A DNA stretch of 64,000 nt from Phaseolus vulgaris (taxonomy: Eukaryota > Streptophyta > Magnoliopsida > Fabales > Fabaceae): NCBI RefSeq assembly GCF_000499845.2, contig NC_023754.2, forward strand, positions 20,586,111 through 20,650,110, given 5' to 3'. The notes under the pieces were generated by a model. It was not told the DNA's origin and searched no databases. It saw only the letters and a program-made list of their open reading frames with translations. The position numbers were made by a program, and so were the translations under genes. This document shows, piece after piece, positions 25,830-40,263 of the stretch (its first letter is position 1; each line of letters starts with the position of its first letter).

Positions 25830-27482
25830 GGTTCCCCAGAAGCAGATTTAGGAGCCACTAAGAATTTTTAAGGTTGCGTGTGACAGTAAATGAATCTATG
25901 AAGACTAGTGCTTTGTGAGGTCCAAAAATGGCAAGTGAGGAGGACAGTGTTGGAGATAAGTCTTGTGTATTAATGGTTGACTTGGGATACAGTGTTTGTT
26001 GATTTGAACTCCAATTCATTGGAGATACAGTGACATGGTTTTGGTTACTGATTGGCATAAATTTTGTTTAGGATGTGTCATTATAAGCTTGCACAAAAGG
26101 CCAAGACCTCCAAGCTGTGGCATTCTCAAAATCTAACATTTTCTTGTATGTGATGAAAGATGAAGTAGTAACTTAGATATTTTTGTGTGAGACTATTTAT
26201 ATTTTATTTTCAACCCAACATTATTATTTTTTTAATACAAGATTAAAAAGTTGCTTTTACTACATTTCTACTATTATTTGCAAGCTTTTTTTTTAATTAC
26301 ATCTCAAACTTCAGTTATATTAGAAATTTATGCATTGGTCACCTGAAAGAAAAATCTGCCTTATAATTTTTGTTGTTGAATAATGTAGGTATTCTAGTCC
26401 AAGACATAACTATTAATCTCTTGACCATGTTTCATATTTTTAGAATTTAACTTCTAACAACATAAAAGATCAAACATATTTGTCACTTGAACCATGTTGG
26501 TCTTTTATGATTGATACAATATGATACATAATATCCATTATTAATATTCTTAAATTTAAATAAATTTCAGATTTACTTGAGTATCTAATATTTTTTTATA
26601 ATTCGATATCTAATAATTATAAAAAAAATTGTTTAAGTTACAAAAAAAAATATTCATTTCCATTTTGTTCCTATTATTACTTTACTCTTTCCAGTGGTTT
26701 TTAAAATAACTTTAAATTTTTCTTTTAATAATTTAATTTAATTTTTATTATAATCTTTTTTATCATATAATAATGTATTTTGCCAGCAACACATGTAATT
26801 AATATAAGCAACTTAATTGATATTATATTAATCCTCAACCATTTGTGTGTGAAATTTACTTTAACTTAAAAAACACTTCAACATATAATATAAAACATTG
26901 GACAAAAATATAAACTTTTTAAGTATCCAATTTTAAAAATACATTAGATACTTAAACAAAATTTAAGAAATAAAACTTATTTAAGTTATATTTTTACACG
27001 ACCAATTTTTTAGTTTTATTATATTTATAATAATATATAGTAGGGATTTGCAATAAACTGTTTTCATATTTTACTCGTAATAATATTTTTAATTCCCAAA
27101 TTAAAAAATAATATTGAGATAGTGGAAAGTGACTTGCATGGAGTATAAAAATAATTGTCCACATTAATTGCTTATTTTCATACAATAAATAATATATCTA
27201 CAATTTTATATATAAAAATTCTAAGACAGCAAATGAAAATTACATACACAGACAGCATCTATGTTTTTACTGACAACTTTGACATGTCACCGATCATTGC
27301 ACAGATTAAATTGGAGAAATAATACAATCACAAAAAATTATTTAGACATGGTGATTGTTACTTTCATGTAACTTTTGAAAACTTTCTTTACACCAAACCT
27401 CCATCAATCTGCAACTTGAAGAAATTCTAAGTGGGTATATTATGCATGAAATTCTGTTGCAGGGGAATACCAAATTCATCTC
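25830..27482. other. Spacer between transporters A and B
   Basis: Upstream region of copy A and 3' flank of copy B. AT-rich, with no gene or defined repeat recognised. A core promoter could not be assigned with confidence. Confidence 0.5.
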
Positions 27483-30400
27483 TTATTTTACGTAGGTGCC
27501 ATTCAAAGAAGCTTGAATTTCCTCTAGTGTACGTCCCTTGGTCTCTGGTACTAGTTTTGTTACGAAAACAACAGTGATGCCACATATGCCAGAGAACAAG
27601 AAGAATGTTCCTGTCCCATCATAACCAAAACATCAATTTTACACATATATAAGAACAAGGATGTTTTACTGATTTTTTTGCTTTGTCTCTTAAGGGAATC
27701 AATGTATGTGTTAGAGTTAGAAACAGGAATTAAAGAGTAAATAGAAGTTTACCTGGTGCACTCCAACTCATGAGAAAGTTAAAAGTATATGCAACAATCA
27801 AAGAACATGTCCAGTTAACCAAGATTACTAAGCTTCCAGCAGTGCCCTTCACATTAATGGGAAATATCTGGAAAAAAAAATATACATGAACAACATTCAT
27901 GTGCTAAGGATTTATTATATTTCAATTTTAATTTGATGAGTGAAAACATAGTTGAACAAAGCTACCTCAGACATTATAATGGACGGAATTCCAGACAAGC
28001 CTAGCGAGAACAATCCCATATATAACTGCTCGTTAACAAATCAAAATCAGAATTGCTTTTATCTGTCAGTCATTCAATCCATGAGTAAATCAGTCTCAAA
28101 ATATGCAACATGAATTGAGATTTTGTCGTAAAATTAAACTTCAGAGACACCATTAAGTCTTAAATTCAATTTGATCTCACTAAGACAAGTACAAGGCCTA
28201 TGAAAAAATGGAAAGAGGAAGATAATTAGAAGATGCATGTGTTGGTATTATTAGAAAAGCATTACCAATACACCAACAAGCGCTATAATGGGACTTATTG
28301 CCTTCCATTCCTGTAAATCCTGTATCAAGCAAGCCTAATGATTCTTACAAATAGTTCAAAAAACAAATGATTAAAGAGAAGATCTTCTATCAAAAGAACC
28401 TTCAACGAGAATGATATGGCTGTCAGGAAGCTTCCTACGCATGCTCCTGTAGCAGAAACCTGTGTAAGAGTCAAAATTTTGGATTGAGATTACTAGAATA
28501 TGGAAAAATAAAATAAAAACTAAAGAAAGCTTTATCATTTTACCATTAAAAGTGGTCGTCTTCCACACTTATCCATCAGAAGTACTCCTAAAGTTGAAAA
28601 TGAGACCTGCAAACACAAATAATGGGCTATGTGAAGAGAAGACCCTGGAATGAAGTCTACACGTCTCATCCAAAATGGCACTGAACTCATACTGTATAGA
28701 ATTGAGCACACAGAAGTAATGAAGTTGTGTAAACAGAAATAAAAACCTTAAAAACACCCACTGCTATTGTTCCAATAGAGTCTGAAAATCCTGTAAAAGA
28801 GAAGAATTTTGGCCGTAATGAATCTTACACCAATCTAGTATTCTCAAATTTGTTTTTTCTTATTTGTCGTATGTTACAAGCCAAAAAAGGACCTGCACGT
28901 ACCAGCAGAGATAAATATAGAATTTGTATAGAAAAGAATGCCACTAATCCCTGCAAACTGTTGTAGTATCATCAAGCCTACACCTATCTAAACAAGTAAG
29001 TAAATAAATATCGTGAGAATCTGTAAAACATTAAGATAGCCTTCATGAATAGAAAGAATTTAGAATGCTCACAGTAAGTGTCTTCAAATACTGCGACTCA
29101 AATAAGACAATAATACTGCCAGCTTCTGCGTGTTGCTGAAGGGCTTCTGTGTACTCCTACAAATGAAGGTACAGAGCTAAAAATGTTATACATTAAAATC
29201 GTCTCCCAGTAAGATCATAAAGCAAACAAAAACTTGTTATATACTCTGATTTCAGTGGCCTCTTGATAAATATCAGCATGCTTTCCCCTTAAGCGCTGTA
29301 AAGCAGACTCACTCTCTTTCATCCGACCAACCTTAGCCTGCAGAAGATTACATATATCGCTTGTGCTATTTTTATCAAATGACATGTGTTGACTCTAATC
29401 ATTTGACAGACAGAAGAAAAAAATTGGTTGCTTGTGTGATATGTGTCCACCATGTACTGCTCAAAGAACAAAATTCCAGAAGCTATGAACAACTCACCAG
29501 CCACCTGGGTGAATCAGGGATGAAGGGCAGAGTCAGAAGCTGCACAATACAAGGAACAGTTCCTGAGATAAAGAAAAAAATTATGTGAGTTACTTGAAAC
29601 CCTTTTAAATTTGGTTTTGTGATCAACATAAAGAATAGTACTAGTATATTACCAATCACTGCCAAAATCCGCCAATTCAAAAATGCGCCAATAAGATAAG
29701 TCAATGACAACCCACAACAAGTCATTAACTGTCACAGCAATACCAAATAGACATCTAAAATAAGCCTTTAAGTGAGGCATAAAACATAAGTGGCATGATA
29801 CACAAAATAAGAGTAAAATGATTTAGGTGTTATCATTTATAGTGTTCCTTTACCAGATGACCTTCAGTAAATGCTCCTCTGAGATTCTTGGGTGTTATTT
29901 CTGCTATGTAGACTGGAACCTAATATGCAAAGGGAACTGTTATATCTATTTCTTGATTGACTGAATAACATTAATTTGAACTGCAGTCATAACATATTAA
30001 ACGTCAAAGCAATTACCACATAAGATATGATGCCAACCCCACATCCTATCAACATTCTTCCGATATAAAGCCACCAAACAACCTTCAAACACCGAATATT
30101 CATTATCTTAGACTTAATTTAAGGAAATTAACCCTGTGGCTGTGGGAGTAGGAACAGATAGAATTAACCCCGTAGTAAACAAATTAACTCAGTAGTAATT
30201 TTGCTTGAAGCCTTGTTAAAAAGGAATCTCGGATATGCGTACACTTCAATTATAGAAATCTGGGAAGAAATTAATGGCAAACCTTTGAGAATGCTATCAT
30301 AACTGATCCCAAGATGCAGAAAACCTCCGACAAACCCATAGCCTACATGGAAAAATGCAAAATAACCAAAAGTGAAAAACAGTAACATTGAAATCAAAAC

Positions 30401-31116
30401 TAGGTGTAATCTGTCTCTGACTTACCAATCGACGACCCATGTAATCTGCTATTCTACCACTTAAAGTGGCACCAACAATCGCTCCAATGGTCAATATTGA
30501 ACCAAAAGTTGAGTACTACAAAATTGCATAGAGTTTAACTTAAGGACATAAACGGTCAAATAAACAAGAACCAATAAATTTAGGAGAAAACAAAATACAA
30601 CTTCTTAGGTATTCTCTTAGTTTCATCTTAAGAATCTATGTATGACCTAAAACATCTATTACACAATCTATTATACTCAAGTTACAACTTTCAAGTTTTA
30701 TAAGGATTATTCAATTTCCAGACAAGTCAACTATTCTTAACAAGGCGATACATTTTAAGAGAGAATTCAAAAACAAAGATTGTGAGGTTGTAACCTCGGC
30801 GACAGAGAGATGCAGGTCATGCACGATTCCATACTGAGCAGGGGATGAATATCCGAGCTGCAAAAAGAGGTGTGAGATGTGACTGCAAGAACAGAAGTGG
30901 TGATTCTGAACTGTGATGATCCAAAATGTGTGATTGATAACTTACAGCATACCCAAAAACGTAGGAACCAATTGTAGCAGAAATGGCAGTGAAAACAAGT
31001 GTAAATGGCATCGAAGAAGCTTCATTTTTCTCATTTCCATGGGAATCAATTCCATCTTCGCCTGTGGACAGCAGAGGAGTTGAAAATTGGCTTGCTTCAC
31101 TGCCTTTGAAGCCCAT
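27483..31116 (-). CDS. ERD6-like sugar transporter, copy B
   Basis: Tandem paralogue of copy A with the same 18-exon plan and phases: 30946-31116, 30795-30857, 30426-30515, 30283-30342, 30017-30082, 29854-29919, 29653-29728, 29498-29562, 29245-29337, 29073-29156, 28903-28987, 28747-28790, 28544-28606, 28400-28459, 28266-28319, 27966-28025, 27753-27867, 27483-27610. It encodes 480 aa, unbroken. Exon 10 is one codon longer than in A and C, and the C-terminus ends NGTYVK. The usual PESPRWL reads PDSPRWL. Sugar-transporter motifs [24 protein letters not shown] and DKCGRRP are present. I start it at the ATG of [11 protein letters not shown]. The frame stays open upstream but has no ATG, and TTCTTGTTCAG just beyond resembles a 3' splice site, so a 5' UTR intron is likely. 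Confidence 0.94.
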
Positions 31117-34100
31117 GAATGATGAATCCTTTGTTGGAAATTTTCCACCACTCCAACCAAACACTTGACACACGTTGTTTACCACTGAACAAGAAAACTT
31201 AGCATATACACATGTGGTTGTGTATCAGATTCACAGAACAAGAACAAGATAGCATATTTAATGTTTTTTTTCGTTAAAATAACTGTCAGCCAATTGTTGG
31301 GAGGAAAAAATAAAGTAGTTGTGAAGTTTTTTTTTTGTTGGTGTAGTCTCCTCTCATAATCAATACACCTAATTTTCAACATTTCATTATTCTACTACTC
31401 TTCCCCTCCCACAAATATCTACAACATTTTCAAAACCATTTTCTTATTTTATCTAAATTTGTGTTTTATTGATCATATTTTTGGATAATTCTGAAAAATA
31501 TTATTTTTTTTAAATATAATAAAAAAAAATTATCGACAATAAAGAATTAATAAATATGAACTACTTTAGAATGATATCATCTTTATATATAAAACTTAAC
31601 TTTTAACTTTTCTCTCTTATTTAAATTTGGAGAAAAAAAATCATCTAAAACTTTCACTCATACACCTAAAAAGATATATCATGTGATTATCTCCATACAA
31701 ACTAAATGATTAAAACACAGAAAAAAAATTACGTAGAATGTGATTAATATAATTCAAGACCAAGACTTAAGTTAAATCAAAGCAAACATTTCTAATATAT
31801 CTACTATTCCTTTAAAAATTATATTGTTTCTATGTTTCTAAATTTTGTTGACACTGCAATCTAAAGCACTTATTTCATAAAATAAACCTCTAAACTTTTT
31901 TTAGGAAATTCGAGAAACAATTAGAAAATGGATTAAGTGAGTATTTTTACAAGATTTTAATTTAGACGTTCATAACAATATAATGTTTTAAACTTATAAG
32001 ATAATTTTGTAAATTATTTAAATAAGAATCACGGAATGGGCTTGTATTGGACTGGGTGAATAGCACGTCAGAACCCGTTGTCATTCTTAATCTGTTAGCC
32101 TAAAAGCACATTTATTCCACGTGATTTTTTACTTTATTATTTTATTAAATTTTTATAATAGTATATATATACAAATATCTTCTTTATTATATTTTATAAG
32201 ATATAATTTGATTCTTTGACTCATTATATACTTCAATTATTTTTAATTATAGTGCGTATCACATGATCATATGCTAATTTCAACCAAATAAAATACATTT
32301 CTACTAAGTTCAACAACGTGTCAGGCATTTGAGCATTTTTATAATCAAAATGCAATCAAATATGTGTTAAAAAGATGGTGAAATTTATCATAAATGATAA
32401 ACTTAAATCACAGATAATTATTGATAGAAGTTTTAGTTGTGTGGGAACAATTATTTAGGTATCACATGTGTTAATGTTTTTCTAATCTTGAAAATTTAGA
32501 ATAAATTTATTTTTTAAAGTTTATAAAATATAATTTAAATTTCCAAGCATTAAGTTTAAAGAACCAAGATAACTTCGCAAAAATTACTTATGTCTGTCAT
32601 CAACTTTCATATTTTATAAACATTAAATTTTATTAAGTTTTGACATTATATTGTTTTAATAAGTTGCTGAGAGAGAAATTGATGTTTTGTTTTATTTGTA
32701 TGTGTTTGTATACAGAGACTTTTGTATCTGGATATTCAGTAATATATTTTACATGAGTTATGTGGATTCTTTTATTTTATAGTATATTTCTAAATTTAAC
32801 ACAATTTTATAAAATTAGTTTATAAGGTGAGATTTGTAATTACTTTTATACTTTGAAATGTCATAATCTTAGCAACAAACTTGTGCGTAAGATTATATAT
32901 TATGGATGGTCCGATAACTATTTGGATGATCTGATAAGCTCAACAAATATTTATTAAGATATATTTTTAATGGTTCTAATACCATATTATTATGATAAAT
33001 GTGTTGAAGATCTTACATTAAATAGAGATTATCACATTTCAAAATATATAAATTACGTTAAAAACTAGTTTTCTAAGATTAAGTTAAATTTATTATATTG
33101 ATAATCGTTCATTATGATCCGTATATGGTGAATTTTACAGTGATTGCAGAATATTATTAACTGTTTCAATCTCTTCGATTAATGACTTAACATTTTTTAT
33201 ATATTTTGTCACCCACTTTACTGTGATATTTATTTGTTGTGCTGTTGTCACAATATAAATATATAAAAAAAAAAGAGACATTCAAGAAAGTGTGAAAGGG
33301 AAACAGAGAGAACCCAAGATATTGACTTCTCGTAATTCTTTTTAGCCAACAATTCTCCTTAAAACCATATCCGTTGAGTGTCAGATCGTACATTTAAAAA
33401 TATTTTTTTTATCACTTTACAAACAGTATATATTATTTGTTTTGACATCTTGTATAGAATTTTTGTCAAGATATTTATTTAGTACTCTTTCAATACATAA
33501 GTGTACAGGTGTATTTATTTTTTAGTATAATAATAAAAAAGTTATAATTTTAGTTAAGAAAATTAATTTTATTTAAATTTTATTAATGGTTAATGTAATT
33601 GAATATATAGTATTTAGTAGTTGTCACATTTTTTTATTATTAAAAAGATGATTAATATTAGCATTCAAAATTATCCTTAAAATGAGTTTTTTATTCTTAT
33701 TTTTTTATAAAAAATAAAAATATTAATAAAGATACGTGACAATTATTAAAAGACCAAACATGTATTTAGTTATATCTATCATTAGAGTAGAAAGAAACAA
33801 AAATTCATAGGATTAGAGTTGTTGTATTAAGATTGTAGTTTTTTTTTTATTATATTAAAAATGAAATATGTAAATAGTTATTGTACTAAATTAACTATTT
33901 ACCATATAACAAAATATATATATATATACTAAAAAATAATTTATATTTAGAAAAAATCTAAATACTATCGATTTTACTATAAATCCTCCAGAGATTTTGT
34001 ATAACATATTTAAGATTTCAAAGCACAACTTATATATACCTAAATACAAAATTTTATAAAAATAATAATATATAAGAAAATTCTTATATAATTTTTTAAA

Positions 34101-36266
34101 CTTATAACTATATACGCTCGTATACATAATAAAATAGCCAATCATAATACATACCAAAGTAAGATATTAAAATAAAATTTTAACATAAGAAAATATATAT
34201 AAAACGAAATATTTAAAATAAAAATTCACAAAAATTCAATTTTAATCAAATATCAACATACATAAACCATATAGATCATACATATTTACCAAAAAAATAT
34301 CAATCGATATATAAAAAAACTCTAATAAGTAAGTCCTATAAAAAAACTAATATACAATATTAATTATTTTTTATATTTAAAACTAATTTTTATTTTTATT
34401 TAATAATTTTATTGTAGTGATATAATGAGTATAAGATAAAATAAAAGTAAAAAACAATACTATTTTAAAAGAAGATAAAAAAAAATTACTTAAATGACAA
34501 ATATTTAATCAATAAATTATCAACTCACAGTGATGAAAAAAAATCTTAAATAACAATTTCATAATTTTTTTCATAATTGTTATTATGTTGAATTCTTAGT
34601 ACTTTTAAAATGTTAAGTCTTAATTAGAATAATTTACATTATTTAAAAAACATTAGGAATGTGCACTTTTCACACTTTTTTATATTTTCTTAATTGTGAA
34701 AACTAATTAAAATTTAACAATTTTCAATAGACAGAAATGATTAAAAAATATTAATTACTTATTTTAAAAATATTTTTAACATTGGGTCATATTTGTTATG
34801 AACCATTTTTATTGATTATTTAAAAAAAATTAATTGTTTTATACAATTAATTTGTAATTACTATATTTTATTTCAGTACTTATGTCATAGTCGACAAAAA
34901 AGTCATGCTAAAGTTTTAATTGTCAATTTGAGAGTATTTCAAGAAATAAAAAATTGAACCTATTTTAAAATTACAAATAAATATTTTTGATATCAATGTA
35001 TATAAATATTTAAATAATGTATTGTAAAGTATATAATTGCCATACCATACGATCTCGCTGTGACACTTGATAGTGACAGCCAATAGCAGCGTTGCCTTTA
35101 ATAATTTTGATACAATCATTGATGTTTAATACATAAAATATTATATACCTTTTTATTATTGTCCATGCAATCATATTTGTTTTGCAGATAAAAAATTATA
35201 TATTTTTGTATTATTATGGCTGGATAATTATTCTTTGAAAACATTATTAGTTATATAAACTATCCGTGTGAATTCGAGAACAGGGTGATTTTAATGATGT
35301 TAAAAATGTTATAAGAGAATTAATATAACAAAACTCTAGGTATTAACTTAAGGTTTAATATAAAATCACCAAATAATGAATAAACTTTCCATTTAAAAGA
35401 AGATAATTTGTTTTTGGAGCGTAATATTATTTTGTCAAGAAAAAAAAACTTACTATGCATGCATGGATGGATGTCTCCATTGCATTGTTAATATTGAAAA
35501 TTTTGTTAACTTTTTAAATTTGAAATATTGAAATTAATTTTTGTGTAGGAGTGAATATTATAAGAATTTTAAAACTGTAATTTGGACTTTAGGAATAATT
35601 AAAATTATAGGGACTAATTAATTATTTTAATATTTGTGAGTGACTTAATTATTTAGTCATTAGTTTGTTTAAAATTTTAAGAATTAAATTATATGAAATT
35701 TATAAAATATATTGTAGGAAAATTATAGGGAAAAAATATAGTTTAAATTGACCATAAATTAAGATGTATTGTAATATGTTTGGTTGATGTAATTTGTTTT
35801 TTTTTAGTAATTTTATTTAAATTAACTATTATATTCATGTTCACATTGAACTAACTTTAATTCTTGTTTGAAAATTAGTATAAGTAGTTAAATATTAATC
35901 ATTTCTATTAAATATTGAATTATTCTATTAGACAATTTGAAAAAAAAAATTCATTATTTATTAATACGTATACATTATAAGTATAATTTTAAATTTAGTG
36001 AAATTTCGGTTGAAACCAATTTGTATTGTTTTTTAGTTACATATTTGACTATGATGCTTTATTACCACATTCATTTCGTGCACTTCGGAGATATGGGCAA
36101 GATGCTATCAAAATTTTATCAAATTTAAGATAAAAAAAATTGTTTGTATTTGTTGGCAAATTATGAAAAATGTTTTACTAAATGGGTAGATTCTCACCTT
36201 CAATTACAAAAGTGAGAATGACATATTGCATTGTTAGTGATCATGAAGGTTGTAATCTACTTAGTT
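31117..36266. other. AT-rich intergenic block
   Basis: About 5 kb with no convincing gene. The first ~1 kb is upstream of transporter B. A decayed dispersed repeat is visible near 32,890-33,080. The rest is low-complexity AT-rich DNA whose short open frames look random. Confidence 0.6.
32890..33080 (+). repeat. Decayed dispersed repeat, possibly LTR-derived
   Basis: Contains GGATGGTCCGATAACTATT, GATGATCTGATAAGCTCAAC, GGTTCTAATACCATATTAT and GTGTTGAAGATCTTACATT. From memory these phrases are common in legume retroelement-derived repeats. No partner copy or boundary was found in this window. Confidence 0.35.
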
Positions 36267-36449
36267 ATGAACCGAAATTGGATGAGTGCACATCACGTTA
36301 ATGAAGAGTATGAAAGGAAAATTGAAGAGTTACTACCATTTGCTCAACATAATAGAAAACATATTAATGGAACATATTATTGTTCTTGTGTTTGCTATTT
36401 GAATTATATATGTCAAGATTTTGTAGAGAGAGTGCGATCACTTGTTTAA
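36267..36449 (+). pseudogene. CACTA (En/Spm) transposase-associated domain fragment
   Basis: A 60-codon frame starting MNRNWMSAHHVNEEYE and containing LLPFAQHNRKHINGTYYCSC and YLNYICQDF. It matches the N-terminal transposase-associated domain of plant CACTA transposases (usually a W-M then a C-P-C-x-x-C pattern; here CSC-x-C). The frame stops where the domain would continue. No transposase catalytic region or CACTA-type termini are visible, so it is an isolated relic. Confidence 0.7.
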
Positions 36450-36958
36450 GTATATTGAATAGTTATACAAAATGCACATGACATGAGAAAATATTAAACA
36501 TTCCTACTATGTTAGGAACAACAAATTTTTTTGAAAGTGGGATGAACGATAATTTAGAGAATTTAACAATCGTGTATTACACTGAGTAATGTGTTACGCT
36601 CTAAAGAATATAAATTTATTGCATTAAAGATGTGTCCAACATGTATCAATTAGTTCATTTTATTTCTTAAATAATATTTATTTTAAATTTATAAAAGGGA
36701 GTAAAAATAAGAAAACATATCCGTATTAAATAATTTAACATAATATAAAACAAAACAAAGTGGATAAATATGAAATATTTGTTATCAAAATTCGTGTATT
36801 TGTTTGACGTGAATAGGTTAATTAAGTACTATATATTTCTCATACTTCAAAGCAATAAAGTGGAGAAACTTTTGTAGATGTCGAGAAGCTTGAATTGGTC
36901 AGCTTTTCTTTCATAGTTCTTTTATTTAAATATATTTTCCTTTCATATATGGATGACT

Positions 36959-37395
36959 TGTAAATCAAAACATGAATAAACATAAATTGAACACATACAA
37001 TTATGTTCATAAATAGATCTTATCATATCATGATTCTCACTTAATCATACAATCAATAAGAAATATGCACTTACCTTGATCCATGAGTGATCCTAATTGA
37101 GCAGTTACATTATCTCCTTTGTCCCAATCTATCTCTTAGCAATTCCGTACTTGTCACACACTTTCGTGATGGTTAACAGTGAGACAACTATTATTTGCAA
37201 AGACAGAACCCTATAGCCTTTAGTTCCTAATCTCCATCAGATGTAGGTTTTCCATTAGGTATATCATATATATTTCTCACATTAACCCATGGGCCTTTAA
37301 TTCTATTATTATTATTAAATCATATTCGGGCCCAAAGCCCAAACTCTAAGTCATGTGAGTCACTTTATATAAATTAATTTACATAATTTCTTACA
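36959..37395 (-). repeat. 3' LTR of copia element
   Basis: Begins TG and ends CA, with TGACT immediately outside. It is about 40 bp shorter than its partner. No obvious polypurine tract lies next to it on the internal side, suggesting rearrangement there. Confidence 0.9.
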
Positions 37396-37740
37396 TAAAT
37401 GACATAAATGCGCATTTAAAAGGCCTTACGTAAATTGGTTCTATCATTAATCAAGATCAAGGATACAAAAATAATAAGAGTCATGACGGTTACATGTCAT
37501 TTCAATCAACACATTTCCTTCCATGTACTACTATATCATTCTTTCTCCTTAGAAATTCATAATAGGTTCAAACATAATGTCATTGTCATCAATAACAACA
37601 TAATTTGTTTTCCACACCATAATAACATAATTTGCATGCATATACATAAAGTAGAAAACAACATAAATTTCAGAAACTTTATTTATCAATGAGCTCAGAG
37701 TGTCAAATAAGCATTAATAACAACATTCATCATTCACTAG

Positions 37741-39933
37741 TAGACATAATGCCCATATTTACAAAATGACTAGTGTTTTGGGCGGTAACCCTTTTGTTAA
37801 AGGGTCAGCAGTCATAAGATCAGTGCTAATATGTTCTATTGACACTCTATGTTTCTGAACTTCTTATTTAACGGCAAAGTATTTCAATTCCATATGTTTA
37901 GCACCTTTGGAATACTTGTCGTTTTTAGAAAAGAAGACTGTTGCGGAGTTATCACAATAAATTCTCAGTGGCTTGACAATACTGTCAACAATTCCAAGTC
38001 CTGAAACAAAATTTCGCAACCAATTAGCCTGAACTGTGGCCTCAAAGCATGCCACAAATTCAGTCTCCATGGTGGATGCAACAATGACTGTCTGCTTCGC
38101 ACTTTTCCATGAAATCGCTCATCCGGCTAAAAGATACACATAACCAAAAGTAGACTTTCGTGTATCCATACAGCCAGCAAAATCTGAATTTGTATATCCA
38201 ATCACCTCAAGATGATCAGATCTTTTATAAGTAAGCATGTGATCCTTCGTTCCTTGCAAGTATCTTAAAACTTTCTTTGCAGCTTTCCAATGATCCAATC
38301 CTGGATTACTCTGGTATCTACCAAGCATACCAACTGCAAAACTAATATCTGGTCGTGTACAAGTTTGAGCATACATTAAACTCCCAACAATAGATGCATA
38401 AGGTATATTCTCCATTTGTTTCCGTTCCAAGTCATTCTTTGGACACTGCATGAGACTAAATTTGTCTCCTTTCTGTATTGGAACAGGAGATGTCGAACAT
38501 TTATCCATTTTGAATCTCTCTAAAACTTTATTAATATATGCTTTTTGAGACAAACCTAACAGTCCTTGTGATCTGTCATGGAATATTTCAATTCCTATCA
38601 CATAGTATGCCTCACCCATATCTTTCATCTCAAAGTTATTAGAGAGAAACTTCTTAGTCTCACTTAATAGACCAAGATCATTAGTTGCAAGCAAGATATC
38701 ATCAACATACAAAATCAGGAATATAAACTTGTTCCCACTGACCTTCAGGTATATACACCGATCAACGATGTTTTCCTTAAACCCAAAGGACAGAATAGTA
38801 TCATTGAACTTAAGATACCATTGCCTAGAAGCCTATTTAAGCTCGTATATTGATTTCTTATGTTTACACACCATGTGTTCCTTCCCTTCTTCAATGAACC
38901 CCACTGGTTGGTCCATATAAACATCCTCTTCTAAATCCCCATTCAGAAAAGCAGTTTTGACATCCATCTGATGCAACTTAAGATCATAATGAGCTACTAA
39001 TGCCATGATAATTCTAAAGGAATCTTTCTTAGAAACAGGTGAAAATGTTTCCTTATAATCAATGTCATCCTTTTGAGTAAAACCTTTGGCAACAAGTCGG
39101 GCCTTGTAACGTTCGATATTGCCATGAGAGTCACGTTTAGTCTTAAAGACCCATTTACACCCGACTCTCTTGCATCCTTCTGGCAATTCTATAAGGTCTC
39201 ATACATCATTTTGTGCCATTGATTTAAGCTCATCTTTCTTGGCATCTAACCACTTATCAGAATTATCATCATTGATGGCGTCTGAAAATGAAACTGGATC
39301 ATTATCAATACTTAAGTCATTTTCTGACTCTTGTAGATAAACCACATAATCATTCAAAACATCAGACTTTCTTTCTCTTTGAGATCTTCTTAATACTATT
39401 TCTTGTGGTTGTTCTACTACAGGTTCATTGTTTTCTGCATGATCATTAATTTGTTGTTCTTCTTCATCGTTGAGTGACTCAACTACATTAGGAACAACAA
39501 TACTTGAAGTAAAGGTACTAGTTAAAGGAACTTGTACTCTAACTTCCTTAATCTCCACATTTTGTGAAGTATTACTCCCACTGGTTTCACCATTTTCAAT
39601 GAACCGTGCATTTCCATATTCAACAATTCTTGTGTTATGGGTAGGACAGTAAAACATATACCCTTTTGACTTTACTGGATAACCAATGAAATATCCACTG
39701 ATTGTTCTTGCATCCAATTTCTTCTCTTGCGGATTGTATATTCTGAATTCTGCCTGACATCCCCAAACATGCAGGTGTCTCAAACTGGGTTTCCTTCCTG
39801 TCCATAATTCAAAAGGTGTCTTTTGAACTGCCTTACTAGGAACCCTGTTCAACAGATGCATGACAGTTTTTAAAGCATACATCCACAATGAAACGGGTGT
39901 CCCAAATGTTTGTGCCACAAGAAAGCAGAACAA
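37741..39933 (-). pseudogene. copia pol remnant: integrase C-terminus, RT, RNase H
   Basis: Read leftward. From 39,933 comes the end of integrase (HLLNRVPSKAVQKTPFELW, then RKPSLRHLHVWGC), a variable linker, then reverse transcriptase with DVKTAFLNGDLEEDVYM and the YVDD active-site motif (about 38,703-38,714), then RNase H with IYCDNSA and a C-terminal end near 37,750. Four stops interrupt it: just before DLIELPEGCK, inside the ELK-ASRQW motif, after YVYLLAG, and after KYFAVK. The integrase catalytic core is missing. Inactive. Confidence 0.92.
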
Positions 39934-40263
39934 TAATTCACTAAACTACGTTTAGTGCCAACATTATGATGCAAGGTCATAAGAGTTTCAGCATATAGAT
40001 TATCGAGATTCAATTTATATAATTCATCATAAAGAGTACCAAATCATATCAAACAGGTACGTTGATATAAACTAAAACATTCCCAAATATAAAAGAGTAT
40101 CCGGCATCATCAAGTTTAGACAATAAAACTAAATTCCTAGATATCCTAAGTACATAAAAAATAAAAAAATAAAAAAATAATCCATTAAATCTAAATAAAA
40201 TCCAGTGTCGAGCCGACTGCTTTCACTAGAACCTTCTCTCTTTTCCCAATGAAGACAAACTTT
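39934..40263 (-). pseudogene. GAG-pre-integrase remnant at the deletion joint
   Basis: This short linker between gag and the integrase tail still encodes fragments (DELYKLNLDNLYAETLMTLH and KRSLVNYCSAFLWH) resembling the GAG-pre-integrase zinc-binding lead-in. It then jumps directly into the integrase C-terminal region. This places the breakpoint of the core deletion near 39,910-39,930. Upstream protease sequence is also largely gone. Confidence 0.6.

Noticed and set aside
31117..31185. Upstream extension of transporter B exon 1
   Set aside because: The frame stays open but has no ATG, and a splice-acceptor-like TTCTTGTTCAG lies just upstream. The first ATG at 31,116 gives a normal-length protein.
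33891..34157. 88-codon Tyr/Phe/Ile-rich minus-strand frame
   Set aside because: Low-complexity translation of AT-rich DNA with no recognisable motif.
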